64,000 nt of DNA from Cylicocyclus nassatus. Its lineage: Eukaryota; Nematoda; Chromadorea; Rhabditida; Strongylidae. Location: positions 107,463,769 to 107,527,768 of the forward strand of contig CATQJL010000001.1 in assembly GCA_958299035.1 (NCBI GenBank), in the 5' to 3' direction. How positions within the stretch are numbered: position 1 is the stretch's first letter; each line of letters starts with the position of its first letter. The notes beneath the pieces are model-generated. The model had not been told where the DNA came from and made no database searches. It saw nothing but the letters and a program-made list of their open reading frames with translations. The translations under genes and the position numbers were made by a program. Of the stretch, positions 46,501 to 56,497 are shown piece after piece.

Positions 46501-47302
46501 ATTTTGTGCGCCGGAGACCTCCCATTTCTGCTCCGGAGACCTCCCATTTTGTGCTCCGGAGGCCTCCCATTTTGTGCTCCGGAGCCCTTCCATTTTGTGC
46601 TCCGGAGACCTCCCACTTGTGCTCCGGAGCCCTCCCATTTTGTGCTGCGGAGACCTCCCATTTTGTGCTGCGGAGACCTCCCACTTGTGCTCCGGAGACC
46701 TTCCATTTTGTGCTCCGGAGCCCTCCCATTTCTGCTCCGGAGCCCTCCCATTTCGTGCTCCGGAGCCCTCCCATTTTGTGCTCCGGAGCCCTCCCATTTG
46801 TGCTCCGGAGGCCTCCGATTTTCTGCTCCGCGGCTCTGCCAAATCTGGCGTATCTCCGGAGCAGAAATGGCGTACCTTTGCAGCAGATCCGGAGAAGGGT
46901 CCCACTCGCCTGCCGGTGATGTCACCGCGACCTACAAGAAGGGACCGCCCAATCGCCCCGCTCTCATTGGTCAACTGGATCCGGCGCGACTCTGGCAGAT
47001 TTCGACTGTCCGGCGGAGGGGTCCGATCGATTGTCTGAGTAGCATTTTTGAGGGTTTCCTTGAGACTACTGATGAGGGGAACCAAAGAAGCAGCTGCGTT
47101 GATATAGTTCTTGTTTTCTGAATCGGGTATTTTTTTAAAATCAACCAAATTTGTTGACACTCTGGCAAGTTTCTGGTATTCTATCCGTCAAATTAATGAG
47201 TTTCCTTATAGAAAACGAAGAAATCGTTCTGGAGAAGGTCCTCCGCCCTCCTCGGTCCGCAGCTTGCCCACCAACGAGGCACGAATGCACAGTGATTTCT
47301 GA
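40320..47302 (+). CDS. Unrecognised multi-exon gene (10 exons modelled), 3' part
   Basis: Exons: 40320-40503, 40839-41052, 43315-43519, 44875-44982, 45332-45371, 45644-45732, 45785-45944, 46026-46055, 46294-46383, 47212-47302. All junction phases agree (2/1, 0/0, 1/2, 1/2, 2/1, 1/2, 2/1, 2/1, 2/1) and no internal stop appears, which chance would rarely give. The product is about 390 residues here, largely helical and soluble, Cys-containing, with a basic Ser/Pro-rich C-terminal tail ('KRRNRSGEGPPPSSVRSLP') ending in TGA. The 5' end lies upstream of 40320. I do not recognise the family. Introns hold a mariner relic, GC-rich repeats and a CTCAGACA element. Confidence 0.62.
40839..41052 (+). CDS. 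Unknown gene, second exon
   Basis: 71 codons: 'FVLLLYHVWQWSHQTASVAA' and 'CDQCAVWSQRYDCQAK', donor AAG|GTTTTT. Other frames are also open here and part of the DNA resembles the GC-rich repeat at 44.2 kb, so this exon is the least certain of the series; the acceptor (CCACAAG) is weak. Confidence 0.4.
41871..42742 (+). mobile_element. mariner element relic, 872 bp
   Basis: TIR TTAGGGTGATCCAAAAGTAA and inverse of TTAGGGTGATCCAAAAGTAA. Left flank TA, right flank CA. It contains a transposase fragment (42085-42206), so it is a deleted descendant of an autonomous copy. Confidence 0.78.
42085..42206 (+). pseudogene. mariner transposase N-terminal HTH fragment
   Basis: 'TKDICAAMGEGTVTKSAIAR' followed by 'WFQGFRTEDIA' matches the second helix-turn-helix (DNA-binding) region of mariner transposases (family pattern ...GEG.VS..TV.RWFQ.F). 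It begins after TTTTTAG, which could be an ancestral acceptor. The catalytic D,D34D domain is absent. Confidence 0.75.
43083..43200. repeat. GC-rich palindromic repeat
   Basis: Contains CCCCACTAGGCGGC, also found at 44230, and short inverted CGTCGCGCTCG/CGAGCGCGGCG. Unclassified. Confidence 0.4.
43315..43519 (+). CDS. Unknown gene, third exon
   Basis: 68 codons plus one base. 'YDFVEHFLLTSKLLAGATPI', later 'LPIEGLLNLFSLLMLVHDKD', ending 'LLCKMN' at donor GTATGT. Amphipathic and hydrophobic helices. The upstream stretch CTTTCTCTGTTCATATAAG supplies the acceptor. Confidence 0.65.
44100..44380. repeat. GC-rich repeat block
   Basis: High-GC island with CCCCCCACTAGGCGGC and a segment related (inverted) to 40880-40935. 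The 110-codon minus frame is not supported. Confidence 0.45.
44875..44982 (+). CDS. Unknown gene, fourth exon
   Basis: After AAAATTAG: 'FHAFRDDVRPIVKDVISFEG', then 'LSTESKAFFPYADYE', one base over before GTGATC. If not spliced there, the frame runs on to a stop at 45038-45040. Confidence 0.62.
45332..45371 (+). CDS. Unknown gene, fifth exon (40 nt)
   Basis: Strong acceptor (TCAATCATGCAG) and donor AAG|GTGAAA; 12 codons 'KTFCYIQPAESR'. Both edges match neighbours in phase. Confidence 0.5.
45644..45732 (+). CDS. Unknown gene, sixth exon
   Basis: 'EQRWINLIDYLLEAIVEKSQ' then 'THYRRKLHI'. Donor either C|GTAATG (in phase with the next exon) or AAT|GTAAGA five bases later (better donor, phase mismatch). 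Confidence 0.6.
45785..45944 (+). CDS. Unknown gene, seventh exon
   Basis: 52 codons 'DVLTDVMAQYPAKHGSLVYP', then 'DLHFACRLLCDMTYRGVKYT'. Donor GTACGT. A more canonical acceptor (TTATTTTTAG) lies 11 bp upstream but would shift the frame, so a 1-nt indel is possible. Confidence 0.65.
46026..46055 (+). CDS. Unknown gene, 30-nt microexon
   Basis: ATAGGCTTCAG acceptor, CAG|GTGTGC donor, nine codons 'RSNVIILMY', phase 2 on both sides. Confidence 0.45.
46294..46383 (+). CDS. Unknown gene, ninth exon
   Basis: 'IRATKCPKSDCMLFIKGSVF' then 'AKVENKSFT', donor CA|GTAAGT. The acceptor ACACATAAG is weak. A transposon starts 22 bp after the exon. Confidence 0.58.
46406..47039. mobile_element. Complete CTCAGACA element with CCGGAG tandem repeats, 634 bp
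   Basis: Left CTCAGACAGCGGACCGGACC, right inverse CTCAGACAATCGATCGGACC, TA on both sides. Inside are about 16 units of GGAGCCCTCCCATTTTGTGC type around TCCGGA. Every frame is open because the unit lacks stops, giving misleading 150-290 codon frames on both strands. Confidence 0.8.
47212..47302 (+). CDS. Unknown gene, terminal exon
   Basis: After TTTCCTTATAG the in-phase frame gives 'KRRNRSGEGPPPSSVRSLPT' then 'NEARMHSDF' and TGA at 47300-47302. An alternative frame (ending at 47342) is open too but does not fit the donor phase. Confidence 0.58.
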
Positions 47303-47334
47303 TGGAACCAGCAAGCATCCCTGCACTCTTCTCA

Positions 47335-47627
47335 CTATCTGATTCGATACCACACTCTCTTAGTCCGATCAATAGCGTCTGGGCTTTCACTCCAGTTTTC
47401 AATTGTTTCGAGCAACTTGGAACTAGCAACCCGTACCATTCTTTAGTGCGATTGAAGGCTCAGTAAAGACAGAAATCCAAGGTGGACAACTTCTCGGACG
47501 TTGCCTTCATATCTTCCCACCACCCTCGATACATAGAGCCATACACTCTGGTAACCTTCACTTTGAGCGACATAAAGAACACAGAATTTGCTTGAAAAAA
47601 GCAGAAAACTTCCGGGTCGAAATCCAT
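47335..47627 (-). CDS. Small two-exon gene, unrecognised
   Basis: Exons 47627-47491 (start ATG 47627-47625 or the shorter 47573-47571) and 47440-47335, with a 50-bp intron (GTTGTC...CACTAAAG). The protein is 62-80 residues: 'MSLKVKVTRVYGSMYRGWWE', 'DMKATSE', then 'MVRVASSKLLETIENWSESP' and a basic end 'DRTKRVWYRIR', stop TAG 47337-47335. Small, basic, Trp-rich; perhaps a mitochondrial or ribosome-associated type, but I do not recognise it. Stop codons of this and the plus-strand gene are 32 bp apart (convergent). Confidence 0.45.
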
Positions 47628-47662
47628 TGTTAAGCTCATAACTATAGGATGCAAAAAAGTAC

Positions 47663-47795
47663 TGCCCATTATCTTCAACTCTATTGTGCCGTATAGGTTT
47701 GTTAAGGTGGCAGAAACGTTAGGCCAGCATGAATAAATCCGCCACCTTAACAAACCTGTACGGCGCAATAGAGTTGAAGATTATAAGCAATGCCC
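47663..47795. repeat. Short palindrome, ~50-bp arms
   Basis: 'ATCTTCAACTCTATTGTGCC' with inverse 'GGCGCAATAGAGTTGAAGAT'; also GTTTGTTAAGGTGGC / GCCACCTTAACAAAC. Confidence 0.7.
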
Positions 47796-48033
47796 AGGTT
47801 TAAAGAAAACGGAATATGGAAATTACTGCCCATCAGTTTGCTTCCTAAAAGTTCTTACAGATAAAAAAAATCTAAAGTTTCTTTGGTTTTTGATTTCTGC
47901 ATTCAGGAGATTTGAAGTTTAGACTAACAAGTTTGATTTGGAACAGTCTCCTCCTGTTCATTTGAGTGGGTGATAACAGCGAGCAGGATGATCGATAATG
48001 CGCCATAGCGTTTGAATGCAATTTTGGACCATA

Positions 48034-48311
48034 CAGTAGCTTCATTTCATATGATCATGTGTATCATTGCACACACAGTTCACCTTTGGCGTCCCCATCC
48101 TGGATTCGTGGGAGAAACAAGCATTCAGGTAAGTGTTTCCAAGGTGTTCTTAACATTTTCTTTCCTTTTTAGTCACTAGTCACCTCAAATTGATGTAATC
48201 GATAACAATCGGTAAGTCTCTTACGTTTTTGCAACTGTAAATCCAGGATGAGGGCTCCAAAGTGGACTGTGTGTGCAGTGGCACACATGATCATATGAAA
48301 TGAAGCGACTG
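48034..48311. mobile_element. Palindromic MITE, 278 bp
   Basis: TIR CAGTAGCTTCATTTCATATG and inverse CAGTCGCTTCATTTCATATG, TA flanks, arms about 75 bp. Confidence 0.75.
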
Positions 48312-51130
48312 TATCTATACTATCAAAAGTGATAACAGTTTAAAAATTAGATAGTGCGTAGAGCATAATCTCTTCTTCAAAATCCTATACTTGATATGGA
48401 TCAGAGTGTGACTTGAGATTTTGGCTAAACAAGGAAAACCGCGTCCTAGCCAAATCGCACAATTTTTGAAAAGAGGCTAATCAGAACTGCTCTTGCTCAA
48501 TGCATTGGATCCAAATTATAATTCAGAAAAAAATCGGGCTTTGCCTGCATTATATTCTAAGGTCAACGAGCGATTGATATTAGTTTCTGTGCCACGTTTC
48601 CTGATCATATCCTGTTGCGTCGTAGCAACTTTTTTGTTAAAACTCAAAACTTTTAACTTAGTACAACTGCGGACTAGCTCTTTCAGGATATTTTGAAGAC
48701 ACTATCATACTTAAGCAGTAGAATATTTCTCGAATTCACGTTGGGAACAAAGGAACTTTCCAATTCTTGATATGGGATGCGTTGCGAAGAGGGATTGGAT
48801 TCGCCAGAACAACCTGGAAACGCCGATTTTTTAAAATCTTTATCTCGAGGGGTAGCACTTCTTCTGCACCCTCTTTATGGTTGTGAATGAAGTAATCATA
48901 GAGAGTATTGTCTTAGAAATTCCAGCAAAGCCAAAAAATTGCATTTCATAGCTATCATGCTAAAAACGAGATTTATGTAAATTTCACGCACTCGGGAGAA
49001 CATTTCTCAGTTGACTTCTTCTTAGACAACCACTGAGTTTGAAAAGTTTACGAAAGTGTTGAAGTTCAATGAAGGCGAGAAACTGCGCTCAAATACTACG
49101 CAGAGAGTCGCGCACGAAAACGCTGGATTATCTCGTTGAGGGTTTAGGAAACTTACCTACCCGAAATTTGCCGCCACGTAGAATGGGGTCATGTGTTGTC
49201 AATAACGGCAACTGGCATAGTGCACAGAGTAGAGTTGCGATAGGGGAGCAGTGGATCTTAACCCCCTCCCCCCCCCCCCCCATCACGTTTGAGCCAGAAC
49301 TCGGATGACCCCTTTCACCTGAGGCTGATTTTGGGAAGGTAATCTGAGAGTTAATCATGATCAAAAAGCTATTGGAGATTCACCTCCGTCGTAAAACACA
49401 ACAACCACATATTCCATGAAAAAAATTCTATTAGTTACAATGAAAATTATTACAGCAATTGCTTTTTTCGCACTATCAATGGCGTCTACGATGGATACTG
49501 TAGCATAAAAAATCAACTAACTTCGAGAAAAAATAACTTGAAAATATAAATACCCCAAAAAACAAATACAAGAATCAAAAAACATTTGATTTTTTCAAGA
49601 ACCTAAGTGGTTGATGCTTGTTTGTTGCCTCTTTCTTCCACGTTTTTTGGAAAGACTTTTTGAGAATATTTATTTTCAAGCCTCAAGGTTTTCTAAGGCT
49701 TGTCACAGTATCAAGATAGGTAAACAGATAGACGCCTTTGCTTGTAAGAGAAGCAAGAAAAAACCAACTAATAAGTAGGTCTGTAGCTATGGTAAGTCTA
49801 TCAAGTTGCCGATGCTCGTAAAAACCAAAAAGATCTTGCTAAAGACTGCAAAAACAGCTCAGTGTGATACGCAGTGGTTACCGTCAGAATCCGGGGGGGG
49901 GGTGGTGCTTTCACAAGCTGGATATCGTTTTTGGCCCGAAAATGCACATATCATTCTTTATTCATCATTCCTTGTTGATGCTACTGTCCTATGAACTTCG
50001 ATTCCAGCAATGTGAAGATACTGTGCTCCGATCGCTAGCCTTCCCGCAGGCGGGAATTCAAATCGCAATTCTTGTAAGAGGAAAATAACAAAATAGGCTC
50101 GTTTTCAATGCACAAGTAACGATATGACATCAAATTTGCTGTGTAGTTGGAGGACCATGAGCACAAAAAAAGTATGAAGAATTATGAGAAACTTATGTGA
50201 ATTTAAAAAATGGTAAGTGTTTTTCGAAATTAGGTGGCTCCCGCGCCACCTGGGAGCCACCTGGGTTGGCTCCCTGCTTCCCTTCACATAATTTCCCGGA
50301 TTTCTTTACATAAATGTGGACTAGGTCGAGAGTATTACTATATGTTCAAATCCGCTTCCAAAACCACCAAGGCACCGCTTCGATACAGCCCCAAATAGGG
50401 TTCACAGCGTTATGATCGGCCTCGGAAAGCGCGCTCCAATCGCAATCGGTCATTGTAAATTGTAAAGTTTCGCAGCTGACTGGTAAATGAGTAGTATCTT
50501 GGATATGTGAACGTCAAAGTTTGTGCAAATCTTGACCCTATGTTTTTTTGTAGATTCCTTGGCGGATGAACCCATTGAGCTGAAACTGATGAACCGGGCT
50601 GGACCAGGAAAGCCAGGCAGTACTACTATAATAAGCGCTGAGGCCGCCCATCTTATTATTTGTGTATATCTGTTTGTCAGGGACTTACGGGGGGTCAAAA
50701 ATAGGGTCAAAGGGAAAGTCGTAAGAAATTTTGGCTTCAAAGGGGATATCGTTTTCAAAACTCTGGAATGCCACCTCCTGCCGGGCCCTGGTTACCGTGA
50801 TTAATAAATGACTACGATAGCAAGATTACTTATTTTATAAATTGCAAGGGATTCAAACGCATTTTCTGTCATCGAAAGCGAATCAGTAGATATGTCGGTC
50901 AGATAAACCCTCATATCTTACTGCTAAAAATAGATAGAAAAAAGCCGACGGCTTAGGTCGATTCTCCATAATCTCAACTTTCAAATGGTACATAGCTCGT
51001 TGACGCATCGAGCTTCTCGGCTTCAAAAAAAAGCTTGTTCCGGTGACCCGAAAAATCCCCATACATTGGGGGAGCTGGGTGGAGCAAGCTAATAGTAAAT
51101 ACCTCCACACCCTTTTTTAAAACTGGCAAA
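48312..51130. other. Mostly no recognisable gene
   Basis: Short open frames only. C-rich tracts at 49262-49280. A GACCCCTTTCACC motif recurs at 49307, 52153, 57953 and 59757, suggesting an unclassified repeat. Confidence 0.4.
49440..49508 (+). CDS. Tiny frame resembling a signal peptide
   Basis: 'MKIITAIAFFALSMASTMDT' then VA and stop: Lys, hydrophobic core, small residues before a possible cleavage. It could be a first exon (donor T|GTAGCA) or chance. No follow-on exon found. Confidence 0.2.
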   Translation: MKIITAIAFFALSMASTMDTVA

Positions 51131-51135
51131 TTTTT

Positions 51136-51729
51136 TTAATCGCCGGGGGCAAGCGGCCATGCGAATTTTGAGCAAGCGGGCACCGGAAAAATAGTTCGCT
51201 GATTTTTTGTGGTCCGCTTGCAGAAATTTGGAATAATTTTGGCCAATTTTTAGACGAACGCTCGAAGATCTATCGCGGTTTTTCTATACATAAGTTGCGG
51301 CACAGTGGCCGCATTCTCGCGGATTTTCCGCGAGAACATGCAAAATTATTGAGAGCCGCACGGTCCTTTTTGAAGGACCGCACAGCCCTCAGGTACTTTC
51401 CGCTGAAAGAAAGTACCCCAAACTTGGGTAATAAAACCATCGATGGCATCTTTGCCATATAGAGTCTCATCTTTTCTCGGCGTACGCCCGAAACTGCGTA
51501 AAAAGAGTCTGAGCGCCTGCTGAAAGTTTGGCCAGCGCTCGCTGAAAGAGATTGTTTGACGAGCGCCTGCAGAAAATTTTGTATTGATGCCCGCTTGCAG
51601 AAAACGCAAATACCGCCCGCTGAAGATTTGGCCACGCCCCGAAATCCTGCTGACCGCCTGCAGAAAAGCGCGAGTTTGCGGACCGCCTGCCCCCAGCGAT
51701 TATCTGAGTGCCCCCGGCGATTATCTGAG
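51136..51729. mobile_element. Element with AATCGCCGGGGGC ends and CTTGCAGAAA repeats
   Basis: Left AATCGCCGGGGGCAAGCGG, right inverse ending ATTATCTGAG then TA. Internal units of CCGCYTGCAGAAA type. The last 21 bp are duplicated (GCGATTATCTGAG at about 51698-51710 and 51717-51729). Confidence 0.6.
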
Positions 51730-51826
51730 TATATACCATTCGAAAGCTCAGGAAAAGGGGATTCGAAGTAGACCGCCGTCTTCTTTCTAGCCCCCCTCTA
51801 CCGGGAGATACACTCATTTTGAAATC

Positions 51827-51952
51827 ATGTCCAATTTCAACAGCAAATTTCTGTCAAACGAAGACCTATTCACTGCTGTTTATCTATCTATGTTACAGAG
51901 CAAGTCCTCATTGAACGTGGATCGTCGACTTTCTCGTAGCATTCATTTGTAG
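51827..51952 (+). CDS. 41-codon frame, unsupported beyond composition
   Basis: 'MSNFNSKFLSNEDLFTAVYL' then 'SMLQSKSSLNVDRRL' to TAG. Protein-like composition but no splice partner or family. Confidence 0.2.
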   Translation: MSNFNSKFLSNEDLFTAVYLSMLQSKSSLNVDRRLSRSIHL

Positions 51953-52424
51953 AGCAGAAAGTGAGGACACAAAATCAGTTGATATATAAAGTACATAAAA
52001 TTCCTCATATCTCGCGGCACAGAAGACCTAGAAATAGTCGACCGTCTAAGTTTATTCTACATGACCTCAGCTTTCAAGTGGTATATAACTTGGGGCATTT
52101 TGCTTTCAGGGCTCATTTACCCCCTTCACCTTACAAAGATCGGAATAGCAGAGACCCCGTTCACCTGGAGAGGGCCCGGCTCCCGCTATCGCACCTATGG
52201 TACAGAGCTTAGTCTAGGTATGTTCTAAGCCTCGCCCTGAACCATCGACTTTCGCAATGCACCCATCAATCATAAAACCGAAATTACAAAACTGATTTTC
52301 AGCAGCAGTATCTGCTCAATCTCAGTGAAAATACAGAATCAGGAGTTTTCTGAGGCGCTCTTTCCAAATATGCTATTAGTTTCTCGCGTTCTTTTCATTA
52401 CAGATCCGAAATTTTACTGAATTG

Positions 52425-53180
52425 AAAAAATTGGTACTTTTCCGTTATCCGGACCCATTTTTTCAAAAAGCTCTCATAAAAGACGTTCTTCAGTCTGAGA
52501 ACAATATTTTATGGATTCCACGAGGACTGCCTTCCTGCCACGTGTCAGAAAAATATTAACACGTTTTGGTCCATTTTGACATGTTTTTTTCGAAATCACT
52601 TTCGGTGAGGTAAAAGAGCATTTGTGATTACCTAAAAGCTGTTTAATTGGTTTGTCTGAGAGCAAAACAATCTGAAGTTTATATCAGAACATGTTGATCG
52701 CTTTCAGCAACGATTCGGCATTGTCTTTTTCTTCAAACTTTTCGTCTTGCGTATTTACCCAGACGAGACTATAAATGATGGCTTGAAATTCCTTGCTATT
52801 GCTTGTTTTGTCATTTAGATGTTGGGGTCCTAGTCCACTTCTCTACTCTTGGCAAGTCTAATTTGTGTAATTAGTAACAGAATGACGTCATTATGATAAC
52901 AATACTCATTTTTGATAGTTCGGCCAGTTTAATCGAAAATGGGGTCACTATTGACTAATAAAGAGATCAAACTTACGTCGCTAGGTAGGGCAACTCAAAC
53001 TCTTGGTTAAACCTGTTAAACATGTAAATGACATGCCAAATTATTTTGACACGTGGCAGAAGGTTGACACTCCTTCCTGTGAAGTAGGGACCAAATATGG
53101 TACGAGGGAAGAAGCAATATGCTTGTTTGAAAAAATGGGTCCGGATAACGGAAAAGTACCAAAAAATTTTACTTTCAGCT
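52425..53180. mobile_element. Inverted-repeat element, about 755 bp
   Basis: Ends share GGTACTTTTCCGTTATCCGG and 'ACCCATTTTTTCAAA'; inner arms share ACACGTGGCAG-type blocks. Confidence 0.65.
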
Positions 53181-53194
53181 TACGAAATCTTTAT

Positions 53195-53475
53195 TCTAAA
53201 ATATAAAGCTGAATGTGTGTCTGTCTATCTGTATGTACGTATGTGCTGAATAGAAATTTTTATCTCTGAACCGATTTGGACCAACCTTGGCACACATGTT
53301 CTTCGGGGCAGGGAGCGTGTCATAGGCTATTTTTCGTTATCGATCGATATCGATTTTGTCGATTTTTTGCGAAATTTGAGCTACAGGGCTGGGAGTTGGC
53401 ACAGGGGGGTAATCGAGCATGCTGATTACAAATATATTATTGACAGACCCGGGCGGAGCCGGGTTTGCCAACTAG
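53195..53475 (+). mobile_element. Non-autonomous Helitron copy 1 of a head-to-tail pair
   Basis: Starts TCTAAAATATAAAGCTGAAT. The 3' end has hairpin ACCCGG-GCGGAG-CCGGGT (53447-53464) eight bases before CTAG. The next copy begins at the following base. Confidence 0.8.
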
Positions 53476-54088
53476 TCTTATATATAAAGCTGAATGGTGT
53501 CTGTCTGTGTCTGTGTGTACGTATGTGCGAAATAGAAATTTTTATTTCTGAAACGATCCGGACCAAACTTGGAACATTTACACTTCGGGGCGGGAAGCGT
53601 GTCATAGGCTACTTTACGTCATCGATCGATATCGACTTGATCGATTTTTATCGATTTTTTGCAGAGTTCACCTACGGGGCTGGGAGTTGGCACAGGGGGG
53701 GGGGGTAAGTGAGCATGGCAATTCCGAATACAATATTAGTTTTCAAAATTATCAATTACTTTCATCGATTTTATCAACTTTTTGCGAACTTTGAGCTACA
53801 AAACTGAGAGTTGGCACAGGGTGTAACTGGGCATGGTGATTCTGAATACAATATTAGTTTTCAGAATTATCAATTACTTTTATCGATTTTATCGATTTTT
53901 TCAAAATTTGAGCTGAAGGGCTGGGAGTTGGCACAGGAGGGTAAGTGGGCATGCTGATTTCGAAAACAACACAGAGAACGGGAAATGAAGTGTAGAAGTG
54001 GGCACAGCGAAAAGCTTTACAGGGATAGGGATGGGAACTTTATTACAGTGTTTTGACAGGGTCGAGCGGAGCCGGGTAAGCAAGCTAG
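53476..54088 (+). mobile_element. Non-autonomous Helitron copy 2, with internal triplication
   Basis: Starts TCTTATATATAAAGCTGAAT. The block 'GGGAGTTGGCACAGG...AATACAATATTAGTTTTC' occurs about three times. Ends CTAG (54085-54088) then T. Confidence 0.8.
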
Positions 54089-54323
54089 TGAGAAAATAAG
54101 GCGCGTTTTTTAGGACGCAGAAGATAAATGTTCTGTTTACTGAGTGGTGTACTTTCAAATTGTTTATCATCCAGCAGATATGATCTTTGTGAGAGAAAAG
54201 TACAATTGATTCGAATAGACGTTTATCAAAACTGGCATGTCATACTACCTTTTTACCGTTTTTTTTTTCGGGACGTTAGACGAATGACCCATTTAATGAG
54301 AACACTAGGCCCTGAGGATGTAA

Positions 54324-54636
54324 CCTTGAAGGCATTGCCCAGGCTAAACCTAATCCGCCCAGCCAGGGTCTGCCTCTCGACACTACCGACATGGCAGTGA
54401 GCAGAAGCTGCACACTGCTGCAACTGCACCCATGCAGTTGCAGCTCCTCCCCGCTGATGCCGACGAGGACGAGCGATTCGAAACTCATCCGCGCCCTCAG
54501 GACAGGGTCTCCAGGAATCGTTTTTTTTGTGAATTTTGGAGAGTTTGAATTTTGGAACTTTAATCAGGCCACGGAAAGACCCCAGAATGACGCAAACATA
54601 GGGGGCCAAATTCTGGGTGGACGCTGCCTCTAATGA
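54324..54636. mobile_element. TTAA-family copy
   Basis: Right end GGTGGACGCTGCCT then CTAA; left AAGGCATTGCCCAGGC after TTGA. Internal hairpin CTGCAACTGCACCCATGCAG. Diverged. Confidence 0.45.
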
Positions 54637-54946
54637 TAAGAGACTACGAGGGTCAGCTAGTCTATTATTCAATCACTGTATACTGGGCCCTGCACAAATT
54701 TTTGTAACCTAGATACTTTGTTTATATAATTATTTATTTATATTCACTGTCCACATTCTTTCTTTTTCCCAAAAGTTCTGCTAAATTGCCTATTCTTGCA
54801 AGTAGCAGAATTTTTACCGTCTGACTAATCCGTTTTGGCTTTACGGATCTTTTTGCGACGAATTACAGCTATTTTGCTGCATTTGAGATTTCAGCATTTA
54901 TCTGAACGATTTTTGTAGCAATAGTAACTTTTTACCGGTCGAATGA

Positions 54947-55174
54947 TTACATTTTGGAGCAGAGGATTTCTTTGTACAAAACTGAAATTTCTAATTCGGC
55001 ACTTAATGCTGTGGTGTGAAATTCAGTCATATTCAAGCTTGCCCAATCCTTATGATGATAACCCTCCTTTTTCTGTCCATTAACTCCATTTTGAGCCTCG
55101 AAGCCCTCTTCTAGCACATTCTGGGGCTGAGCCAACCTTGATGTCCTCAGATATTGCCAGGCTTTCCGGCGTTC
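54947..55174 (-). CDS. Terminal exon of an unrecognised minus-strand gene
   Basis: After GGCATAGTAAG the frame is open for 75 codons to TAA (54949-54947): 'ERRKAWQYLRTSRLAQPQNV', 'LEEGFEAQNGVNGQKKEGYH', then 'NMTEFHTTALSAELEISVLY'. Hydrophilic. An AATAAA lies about 210 bp downstream on the same strand (near 54738). Upstream exons were not located to the right; the acceptor is only fair. Confidence 0.42.
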   Translation of the reverse strand, partial: ERRKAWQYLRTSRLAQPQNVLEEGFEAQNGVNGQKKEGYHHKDWASLNMTEFHTTALSAELEISVLYKEILCSKM

Positions 55175-55314
55175 CTTACTATGCCAAAAAGTGCAACTTG
55201 TGGGCGGGCTTAGCTTAGTGCTGTATCCTAAGAAACTCGCTATACTTAATTATATCACGCAGACACACATTGAGTTGCGAGAATATTTCGGCTAGGTAAG
55301 GTCCGTTCCCCTCG

Positions 55315-55720
55315 TTAAAGGCAGCGGCCGGCAAGATGGGGGTTTTGAGATTTTAGTGCATGCAAGAGTGGCCCCCCTCAGACACAACATCGCGCAAGTG
55401 CGACATCATAACGCTCAACCTAAAGCAAGAAAAACGATCGGAAAGTGGGGGAACTTACGCCTGGGCCATTTTGAGTATGGCGCCATTTTGAGTGTGGCGG
55501 CATGCGGCAGAGTACGCATGCCGCCACATTCAAAATTTAGTTTCCCTCAACTACTCTGCGTCTCTGCCTAGGTGGGGACCGTCAAATTTCAATTTGTACG
55601 GCTTTGGAAAATGTATGTGGTCGCCGTTTTCGCACCTTTTGAGGTGGATTTTCGAATTCAGCGTTGCGGATAACCCCCGGATTTCCTACAAATCGAGTTG
55701 TTGCCCGGAACTGCCTTTAA
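55315..55720. mobile_element. TTAA-flanked element, 406 bp
   Basis: TTAAAGGCAGCGGCCGG ... CCGGAACTGCCTTTAA, TTAA at both ends, with an internal hairpin GTGTGGCGGCATGCG / CGCATGCCGCCACAT. Confidence 0.68.
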
Positions 55721-56497
55721 GAAGTGATTTTCGACGTTTGCAAAGTTGCCAGTATTCCTAGTCCTGTCATGACGATCATAGTGATATCAAATCCAGGGTT
55801 TAAGACGTCGCGATCTTAAACCGCTTAATCCAAATCATTTTCTGACTCAAGCGATTCAGGCAAAACCGTGTTTTCAAATATTTTTTGTTTTTTCTCGAGT
55901 CAGTTCTTTTCACGCCTTTTTGTGCATAATGTGGTCGAGGTTGCTCCTACTTCTTCAGTTGTTCTGAAATATCCGATGAGCTTCAAAAAACTCGTTTTGT
56001 TCATAGTTTTTATCAGGGTGATTAAGCAAGCATTTTGTTCACGCTTGGAGGCGTCTTGCTCAGAATGATGAGAGAACAAAGCTGAAACGTCGATGCCAGA
56101 AGAGAAGAGTGGAGAAGGGGAGGGGGGGGGAATTTTTCGCATTTAAAACGAGATTGGTTTTGAAGTGCATTCCGACTAGAAGGATAGCCTTGCATTTCCG
56201 TTCTTTTATTGTTTATCTTCTTCTTGATAGCCACCATTTCCCAAACATGGTTGTTTTGAGACAATCACAAAGAAGAAACTAGCTTTATTTCAGCTTTCAA
56301 CTGAGCAAAAACTGCAATCGTGAATCGTAATTTTAAGATTTCAAAATCATTGCAGCGTTTTTATTCAGTATCTAGAAGTTTTTTCTGCTTTTGCTGTTTG
56401 TTTTATTCTTTTTTCTCTTCTAATTTTCTACATGCAAACTTTGCTTCCTAGGGGGGGGGGATACTTGAACAGCCTTCACTTTTGAGCCCTGTCTCTA

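Noticed and set aside
46249..47160. 290-codon plus and 232-codon minus frames
   Set aside because: Open in almost all frames on both strands because the CCGGAG repeat unit lacks stops; it coincides exactly with a TA-flanked transposon.
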